This document shows positions 31,005 to 38,318 of a stretch of DNA of 38,318 nucleotides, piece after piece. Source of the DNA: Acephala macrosclerotiorum (taxonomy: Eukaryota > Ascomycota > Leotiomycetes > Helotiales > Mollisiaceae); NCBI GenBank assembly GCA_014904845.1, contig MU119611.1, forward strand, positions 1-38,318, in the 5' to 3' direction. The notes under the pieces are model-generated. The model was not told the origin of the DNA, made no database searches, and worked only from the letters and a program-made list of their open reading frames with translations. Position numbers and translations under genes: made by a program. The number at the start of each line of letters is the position of its first letter. Position 1 is the first letter of the stretch.

Positions 31005-33544
31005 CTTGCACAGATTTTAGTAGTCGCCAAATTAGTGTGCCGTTATAATTTTCAACTTGATGTAACGAGAGATTTATATATTGAGAAGTATTTTTTTGTT
31101 CGATAGATCATGTATAAGGGTATAATCCAAAAGAGAATAACGAATCGAGGATTTTTATCCAGTCAGAACGCGAGAAGATACTTGACAACACATCAAGTAA
31201 CAAATCCACCCAAATCTGCCCAACGCGGGATGGGTCAGCCTACCCGCTTTTTGATTTCACCCTTATCATAATGGGCAGTGGGCTCGTCATCTTCGCCGGT
31301 GGACGTAATGACTCGACCCCGATAGATCTCAGTAGAGCCTGACGGATTCTCCAGCTCCCTAGGCCCTGGCACGTGACACTAGTCACATGATTTGTAACCA
31401 CTGATACCGGGTGTTCTATGACCAACAAGTTCACCTTGAATCAACACAAGTCGTCGCATAAAGCTATAAGATTTCCTTACAGAAATTTCTCAAAAAATAA
31501 AAAAGTCCGAACCTCGTCTTGGTACATGGAATGCTCACACTAAAAACGTTGCTACGTTCACTAGGTGAATGCAGTGGCGACTGCTTTACAAAGAAGATGT
31601 GAAAGAATTGTAGGCTATACTCGGAGGTCAAGTTGCTACTAAAAGCCTATTATTAACAACACAGGCAGTGTAAGTACCTAGATTCTAAACTATTCCTTCG
31701 ATGAGGATTTGTACTAAGCCGCAGCTCAGTGAAAGTATCACGCTACACCATGGCTCTACAGCCGAGCAATCTTGGGGATTCCTGCGGGTTATCGACGAAC
31801 AGAATGCGGCTTTGATGGCTTATCAGAGAAATCTGAAAGCCTCCATCTTAAAGCTGATGCAGCACCTAAGCAAAATCAAGCTTTGTCCATACAGTTTAGA
31901 ACGCAAATATACCAAGCGAAACCAAGGATAGAAGCAGCCAGTCAGCAAGAGCTTGATGCAGATCAAGGACCAGAATATCCTCCTTACCTCGACGCAGGTC
32001 TTAGACAAAATTACTTCGGGGATATTTCCAATTGGCTTTATCAGAGAAAATATCTACGAGCTCTTTCAACTGCATGCTCGCTTCAATACAGAATTGCGAG
32101 AATATGCTCTGCAAATGATGTAACTTATAGCTCTTTCTATTTCTTCGACAAGGATACTACTAATCAATAGCATTAATCTTACGACTCTTGATTTTGACAG
32201 AAAAGAAGTATGAAATTCACCACGCCTCGGTTAACCTTCCACGTGCATCTAGAGACATATACCCTTTTGACTTCCCTCTAGAGCAGCCTCAAACTGAATC
32301 CTATACAAAGGAAAATTCAGAATAAGTTTTACCAAGTTGAAGGCTTTTCTCACACATCTTTCTGCCTCGGACCCAGACCTCTTGAAGTTTTTACAAAGTA
32401 TCCTTTGAGCTTTTCTCGGCATGGAGCATGGAGAGCAAAAGTTTATCAAGTTGGCTTGGGCCAAACATGGCAATAGTCGAGAACTTGACAGCAGAAGCAT
32501 TCTGAACATTAGAAAAGGAAAGACGGGGAGGGATAACCTGCTCGACTCACCTTCAAATCCCCAGACTAAGTCTTTCATAGCGATACATTTGTAATTATAG
32601 ATTGTTTGAGACTAAGGTGCCATGAAAAGTCATCGTAGGTATATCTTCTTCGTTAGTAATTGAATTAAGATCAGCGTGAAGTATTTATAGACACCTGATC
32701 ACATGAACGAGAGAAACGCCCTGAGGATTGAGCTTATCAATCGATGGAGGACTTCACTCCTTCTATTCCAGGAACCCTCTTTTGAGAAAGAAATCAAGTT
32801 AAAGTGGGTGGATGACTTTTCCAAATCTTCGACTTCTCGACAAAGTAGAACATACAATTTCAATTTCAAGCCAGAACCTAACTCACCAAGAAAAAGACGA
32901 ATAGGAATGGAGGAAGAATTTCTGGAGATAAATTTGTCTTGAATGTTCGAATACAATTCAATTTTCTCTTTTTTCAACGTCTAAAGATACATCAACTAAT
33001 ATTTTGAAAGGGATCGGGAGTACATAAACCCAGGTTGGCCAATTCTAATCCCCGCTCACTTCTAAGGCCTTTTTCCAAGAATTGAAATTGGAATTGGCTA
33101 GTTTTTCGATGAATTAGACCGTGAATTGACTTTCTAATCGGGTAGTAATGCCAACTTAACACGTGGAATTGCCAAGTTCAAGGTCATTTCGCAGAATTGG
33201 AGTTGGAATTGCTAATTCTAGACTCGAGTTTGAGTTGGAATTGAGAAACCCTAAAATAAACTGAGGAGAATCAGAGATTCCTGTCTCTGTTGACTGGGAG
33301 CGATTGGCAGATCTGGTGGTTGAAAATAACAGCAAGCAATGTCTGAAATGATCTTGACTGCAAAATTGACTCAAATGATCTCGTTGCGGCAGCGACATTG
33401 AATTTTAAGAGAATCATAGGGTTTGAAGGTTCTTGATAAGCTTACACACGCAAAGAAGTGTGTTGTACGATGGAGTGGAGTGGTAGCCCCTTGAGGGACG
33501 CAGACCAAATCGCTCAAAATGCACTTTCCTCTCAACATCCAATA
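31005..33544. other. Intergenic, about 2.5 kb
   Basis: No gene is supported. Frames at 31772-32170 (plus), 32249-32578 (minus) and 32699-32977 (minus) have no family motif. CACGTG occurs at 31370-31375, 32240-32245 and 33160-33165. A cluster of GAATTG-type words occupies 33079-33245. Confidence 0.4.
33079..33245. repeat. Cluster of GAATTG/GGAATTG words
   Basis: GAATTG or GGAATTG recurs in 33079-33098 (twice), 33123-33128, 33165-33171, 33194-33211 (twice) and 33238-33243. The words have variable spacing, some with a TTGGAATTG or GAGTTGGAATTG extension. The core AATT is palindromic. It may be a decayed short repeat or a cluster of protein-binding sites. Confidence 0.5.
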
Positions 33545-35870
33545 TCAAACCCCCGAATTCCAGGCCCCCGGGTAGATGCCGCCCAAGCCCCAATCCATCA
33601 CGCCCCAGTTCATATTATTCATATCAACGTCTATCGGAGCTGGCCCTGGCATGTTAGTGAAACTAGGGCCAATGAGGCCAACCCCAGTTAGTCCTTCCAC
33701 GTTATACAGCATGTCGTTGCAACTGGGCCCCATCGGCATCGGCATCGACATCGGAAAATCGCTAGTTGTTTTATCAATGGCAGCATCATGCCTTTCTGGG
33801 CCTGAAAGTCGTTCACTTTGTTCAATTTGAGCCATTCTGTACCTCACTGATGACACAATCCTTGGCGGCATTATCAGCTCTTCTGATTGACCGAAGCTCT
33901 GCTCACGAGCCTCCCAAGCTTGGAGCACAATTTTGGCGAAAATTTTGAAGAAGGGACTTTCGCCTTCATAGTGTATAAAGCCGAATCGAGTATCGTAGTT
34001 GTCGCTCATAACCTCCCAGGCGTTTTGAGCTTGCTCGCCACCAAGTCGTCGTCTCAAGTCTTGAAGAATTTGAATATATGATGGAAATGGAAAGTGGAAC
34101 TCAATTAACCAATAAAATCGTCTGGTAAGGGGTGAGATCTGCAACTTTGTATCGCATTCAAGCATGCGAAGTGCATGGGAAATGGCATCGTCGCGTTGGG
34201 TGTCCGTCGGATGCGCTGATGTGCCAGCATACCTTGAATGGTATTCCCAGAGGCGGCATCTAGCAAGCTGTCCTCGTGCCCACCATATTGTCATAAAGTG
34301 GACTGGATTCTCTGAATCACAGAGTTTGAGATATTTGTCCTCAATCACCCTCTCCAAAGCCACCAGATCGGCGACTTCAGAGCTGAGACCGAGCTGGGCG
34401 CTCTTTAAAACGGGCTTCAGAGCCGGATTGGTGAAGTCGAGGTGGAACATAGTATGACGGACAAAGTTCCCAATCTTGCTGCGCACCACAGCAAACAGTG
34501 CATCGGTGAGTTTCCCTTGAGCCAGGGGCGCCTCCTTCAACTCGGATCGAAGGTCGGAATCATCTATATTGAGAGGAATCCTGCAGTCCCAGGTGGGAGC
34601 TAGCGCAGCGGTCTTGTGACCTGCCATTTCGCTGATTCGAGCGTCGAAGAGCACGAGTGACCACCAGAGTCTTCGACGTAATTCGGCATCGAAAGGACTG
34701 CATTTTGCCAAGGCCGACTCGCTGTCAATACCCATGCGTTGCGCAATGCGAATCGCAACCCCAAGCATGGAAGACAGTGATTGAGGCACTGTTCTAGGTC
34801 TGACTGAGACCTAGAATCATCAGCAAGTATGAACAAACCCACATGATAGACATACTAGGTAAAGATATAATGCGTTCAAGCAGTCGTGATCCCTACACCG
34901 TAGAAATCTACAGTTCTGTAGAGCTTGCTGACAGCCGAACTGAAACCTCCTCAGAAGATCTTCCTTTGATGAAGCAAAAATGGCTTGGCAGTCGTCCATG
35001 GCAAGACTCAGAGTTGCCACACAATAGATGCTGAATAGGAGGGCTTCTAGTGTGGGGTCGATATTTTTCAAGTTGCTTACAGCTTCCACGATGCGAACTT
35101 GCAGGCTGGGAGTGTGTGTGACTTTGAGCAGCGGATTGACGTTGTCCAGGTAAATCTGCCAAAGCCTGAAAACATGAGCTGGCTCAGGGTGAAGAGTGGA
35201 GAGGTTGACGTGTGTGTTAGGATAGCCGAATAGGAGGTGGTCGTTATCTCCAAATAATTCGCCCCATCCTTTCAGGACCGCAACCTCACGCATACCTTCA
35301 TCTGAAGAATCGTTGTCACTGTCGGGGTCTCGGGACTATTTTAATTGTTAGTCAAGCTTATATCGCACGCAACGTATTCATACTCCCGAGTTGAGGGCAT
35401 GCCAGAGATTCCTGTGGTGGTTGGTCATTTGAGACGCTGTCAAAGAGTGCAACATACTTGGGCTGATATGTTCTTTCAGACTCCACTGTTCTTGAAAAAG
35501 CCGATCCTTCTGGATGATCATCCTCTGACTCGTCACCTCCTTGCGGATTCAGAGATTCCTTTTCTCCTGCCGAATCCTTGTGGAGGGGCTCGAACTTGAT
35601 ATTATTTTGGCGGAGCAAGTCTTCGTACTTGCGGAGACGTTCCAGCAGCTCTCGCTCGGGAAACCTGCGTTTCCTTTGCCGTGATGGGGTTTTGGTAGCC
35701 GGCACACATTGGGCATTGGCTATTACGCAATTCTTGCAAGGGGAAGTCCGGTCACACTTGACCTTCCTCTGTTGACAACGTACACAAGCTAATACCCGAT
35801 TCGGCTTCAAAGGTTGGGAGTAGGAGGATGGAAGAGGGACCGACGGAGACATATATGAGGCCGTCGACAT
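33545..35870 (-). CDS. Zn2Cys6 fungal transcription factor
   Basis: Three exons (35870-35384, 35328-34856, 34810-33545) give about 741 residues. Intron 2 (45 nt, GTATGT to TTCTAG) is clear. Intron 1 is less sure: a 55-nt intron keeps the frame but uses a CCCGAG acceptor, and an alternative from GTATGT near 35455 to GACAG near 35319 also keeps it. The DNA-binding cluster is canonical: C29, C32, C39, C45, C48 and C55. It is followed by a basic linker and the dimerisation helix RELLERLRKYEDLLRQN. The fungal-specific regulatory domain (PF04082) shows FRLWQIYLDNVNPL (216-229), SLSSMLGVAIRIAQRMG (331-347) and RRRLWW (365-370). It acts in the nucleus, probably as a dimer at CGG-type sites. It is transcribed divergently from the MFS gene, which it may control. 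The frame is open upstream to 36071, but MSTASYM is the likelier start. Confidence 0.88.
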
Positions 35871-36344
35871 GGTTGAAGCATGAACACCACAGTATGTGTA
35901 CCTAAGCAATGTAGGAAAATCAATGAGGTTGTAGAGAGACAATGTGAGGGATGGAAGAACAGGGGACGTCAGTCGTTTAGCGGTGGTGGCACGTGACAGG
36001 TCGCCCCTAAAGCGCTTCGGGTATTTACTAAGAGTCCGTACGCTGCTCCTTTCTCCACGCCTCACACACATCTCGGGTTCTTGACTCTCCCCGATATCAA
36101 AATCGCTGCCCCAATTAGCGGACTCTACATTCAGACACTCTCCGCATCAAACCATGAGTGGGATGTATATGAGTAAGGCTCGTCGCTGCGCTGCCAATGC
36201 AGATCTCGCTGCAGCAAAATCATGCACGTGGCTAGACAAGACAAAATTCACTCCATGTCAATTCATCTACATTCCTTATACATATATTGATTTTATCTAC
36301 TTTAATTAGTATTATACACTCATTCTACCTGCGTTGAGCTAGCC
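35871..36344. promoter_or_regulatory. Shared divergent promoter of regulator and MFS pump
   Basis: The 474 bp between the two ATGs contain two CACGTG sites (35990-35995, 36225-36230) and an 8-bp inverted repeat, AGAGTCCG (36031-36038) and CGGACTCT (36119-36126). Its arms carry the CCG/CGG triplets read by Zn2Cys6 proteins. An AT-rich stretch with ATACATATAT near 36280 precedes the MFS start. Arms of this length can arise by chance in this space, so the operator reading is only suggestive. Confidence 0.4.
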
Positions 36345-38071
36345 ATGACTTCGTCCACTTCTTCAAGGCCTTCGTCACCTGACCGCACTCCTAAAACAGA
36401 CAATCCGTCTGCGTCAGTCGAGGTCGATGGCCAGTATGAAGATGCAGAAAAGAACTATCAGCCAAAGACTCTCAAATTCTGGACGATCATGATTGGCATG
36501 TATTTGTCCATCTTCCTTGTCGCATTGGATCGGACTATCATTGCCACCGCCATCCCAAAAATCACCAACGAATTCAACTCGATCGAGGATATCGGCTGGT
36601 ATGGGAGTGCATATATGCTGGCTTGTGCCTGTTTGTTCCCCATTACCGGCCGCATCTACCAGCTGTATTCGACAAAATGGATTTTCATTGGCTCTCTGGT
36701 CATTTTCGAGGCGGGCTCGGCTCTCTGTGGTGCCGCACCCAGCTCTGTCGCCTTCATTGTTGGACGTGCTATTGCTGGTCTTGGGTCGGCTGGCATCTTC
36801 ACAGGCGGCATGATGGTCATGCTTCCACTCCTCCCTCTTCGCAAACGCCCCGTTTTCACATCCCTTTTCGGGATAAGTTTCGGTATCGCATCGGTGCTTG
36901 GTCCTTTCATGGGCGGTGCATTTACCGACAAAGTGAAAGTTGACGCGCCACCTTCTTTCAAGCTCTATTACTAAACCCTTTTAGAACATGGAGATGGTGT
37001 TTTTACATCAACCTGCCTATTGGTGGCTTTATAATTCTCGCGATCCTCCTCTTTTTCCACATCCCATCACCAAAACGCGAGAAAGGTTCTGCTCTTGCCC
37101 AGATCAAAAATCTCGACCCCATCGGAATTCTCTTCTTCGTTCCATCCATTATATGCCTCATTATCGCTCTTCAATGGGGAGGCTCCACATATTCCTGGTC
37201 AGCACCAAAGATCATTGGCCTCCTCGTCGCCTTCGTGGTCCTACTCGTTCTGTTCATCGTTGTCGAGGTCCTAATGCCAAACACAGCCATGATCCCCACT
37301 CGAGTCATCCTTCAACGCTCTGTTGCCGGCGCCATGCTCTTCATGTTCCTACTTTCCGGGGCCCTGATGTCAACCCTCTATTACTTGACGATCTGGTTCC
37401 AAGCCATCAAAGGTGACTCCGCTCTCCATTCTGGCATCAGCACAATTCCATTGCTACTATCCATGATCATCCTCGCCATCCCAACTGCCATTTTTACCCA
37501 GAAGGTGGGGCACTACGTTCCAGCTCTACTCCTTGCCCCAATTCTTTGCGCCGCTGGTTCGGGGATGCTTTCAACTCTTACTCCGGACTCGGACCACAGC
37601 AAATGGATCGGCTACCAACTTCTCTGCGGCTTCGGTCTTGGTGTCGGCTTCCAGACCTCTAACCTAGCACCACAGAATGTGTTGCCCCGCGCAGACGTCC
37701 CGATCGGTATGGCGCTCATGTTTTTCATGCAGCAGCTTGGTGGCTCCATCTTCGTGTCTGTCAGTCAGAACGTTTTCTCGGCAAAGCTTGTAGATCAACT
37801 GTCTGGAGTCGCAGGGTTGGATGCTGAAGCGATTGTCAATACTGGTGCAACAAATCTAAGGAGCGTTGTGCCGACGAACGAGCTTGAGACCGTGCTGGAG
37901 GCGTACAACTACTCATTGACAAGGGTGTTTGTTATCGCTGCTGCTCTGAGTGCTTGTATGATCTTAGGAGCTGCGGCTGTGGAGTGGAAGAGTATTAAGG
38001 TGAAGAAGGGTGCTGAAGGTTCTGAGAAAACTGAGGAGGCCAAGATGGAAGAAGGGAAGGCCGCAGCATAG
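36345..38071 (+). CDS. MFS efflux transporter, DHA2 (14-TM) type
   Basis: Exon 1 is 36345-36932 (196 codons) and exon 2 about 36985-38071. A cytosolic Ser/Pro-rich N-terminus is followed by the DHA2 motif LDRTIIATAIPKI (61-73), GWYGSAYML, motif-A-like GRIYQLYSTKW (102-112) and GRAIAGLGSAGIFTGG. Exon 2 opens with TWRWCFYINLPIGG and continues with SGISTIPLLLSMI and GFGLGVGFQTSNLAPQNVLP, ending in a Lys/Glu-rich tail. These are hallmarks of fungal multidrug or secondary-metabolite exporters in the plasma membrane driven by proton exchange. Oddity: the only sensible intron (GTGAAAG to TTTTAG, 52 nt, branch ACTAAAC) leaves the exons one base out of frame, as if there were one extra A after the acceptor. 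Either a sequence error, an unusual splice or a fresh frameshift explains this. All flanking residues are well conserved, so decay, if real, is recent. Confidence 0.85.
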
Positions 38072-38318
38072 ACCTAGGGCATTTTGCGAGGGACTTTGGG
38101 GAAGGTGGTTTAATGATAGGCAGCGTAGTTGATGATTTTGTTTCACAGAACTTGGGTCCTTACTCTGAAAGGTCAGGACTCGGAACATATTGTACGTAGA
38201 TATCCATTTTTATAGAGTCCACAACATGCAATGATAATAGAAATAAGCTTGGTAATAGGGACAGCTCTGTTTCCGGCTTTGGTTCGTGCGGCTTCTCTCG
38301 AGCGGCGGGGGGGGGGGG
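38072..38318. other. 3' flank of MFS gene, ending in 12 G
   Basis: No gene is seen. Bases 38307-38318 are an uninterrupted run of 12 G at the very end of the window. This may be a contig-end sequencing artefact rather than genomic sequence. Confidence 0.5.

Noticed and set aside
31772..32170. 132-codon plus-strand frame as a gene
   Set aside because: No ATG context, no family motif and no codon regularity that I can judge; flanked by many stops.
35871..36071. Longer N-terminus for the Zn2Cys6 factor starting at 36071
   Set aside because: The extra 67 residues are not like the family and would use up most of the promoter; the ATG at 35870 starts 28 residues before the first zinc-binding Cys, as usual.
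36916..36962. Alternative 47-nt GT-AG intron in the MFS gene that restores the frame
   Set aside because: It would remove the conserved GAFTDK residues and add an un-family-like stretch, so it is less plausible than the 52-nt intron with a one-base problem.
1..38318. CRISPR arrays, prophage, bacterial operons, tRNA or rRNA genes
   Set aside because: No spaced identical repeats, no bacterial gene organisation and no cloverleaf or rRNA motif was seen; introns and gene families are fungal.

Overview
This window reads as nuclear DNA of a filamentous ascomycete (Pezizomycotina; Leotiomycetes-like is a guess). The signs are short GT-AG introns of about 45-120 nt with CTAAC-type branch sites, a Zn2Cys6 regulator, a GH55 glucanase, an Egh16-type secreted protein, a HET-domain relic, and long AT-only blocks typical of repeat-induced point mutation (RIP). 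No tRNA, rRNA, CRISPR array or intact transposon was recognised.

Layout. 1-9100 is an extremely AT-rich block with no gene; its few remaining C/G bases sit mostly in CpG pairs, and it holds decayed direct repeats. 9100-10130 is a gene graveyard: a truncated HET-domain relic (+) abuts an unidentified decayed gene (-). 10607-11723 encodes a secreted, Ser/Thr-rich, single-pass membrane protein. 12320-14431 encodes an Amidoligase_2-like protein. 15988-18646 encodes a GH55 exo-beta-1,3-glucanase with five exons. It is convergent with an amidohydrolase (20228-18921, minus). 22287-23755 is a decayed GH27 alpha-galactosidase. 26384-27257 encodes a small secreted Egh16/Gas1-like protein, followed by a G-run-rich 3' flank and a second, smaller AT-rich island (about 27700-28195). 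29099-30699 encodes an APH-fold kinase-like protein with a C-terminal membrane segment. Its stop codon lies two bases from that of a convergent 100-residue coiled-coil protein. 33545-35870 (minus, Zn2Cys6 factor) and 36345-38071 (plus, DHA2-type MFS transporter) form a divergent regulator/efflux pair around a 474-bp shared promoter. The window ends in a 12-G run.

Together this looks like an accessory, fast-evolving region: secreted wall- and polysaccharide-acting enzymes and an appressorium-type protein lie beside AT-rich blocks, and several genes are decaying. The clearest odd signals are CpG sparing in the AT block, a self-compensating double frameshift in the GH27 relic, a one-base frame problem at the only intron of the MFS gene, a cysteine-poor Egh16 variant, a membrane-anchored APH kinase, and an excess of CACGTG sites in the intergenic DNA. 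No wholly new multi-gene system is evident. All exon structures were inferred by eye from splice consensus and family conservation.
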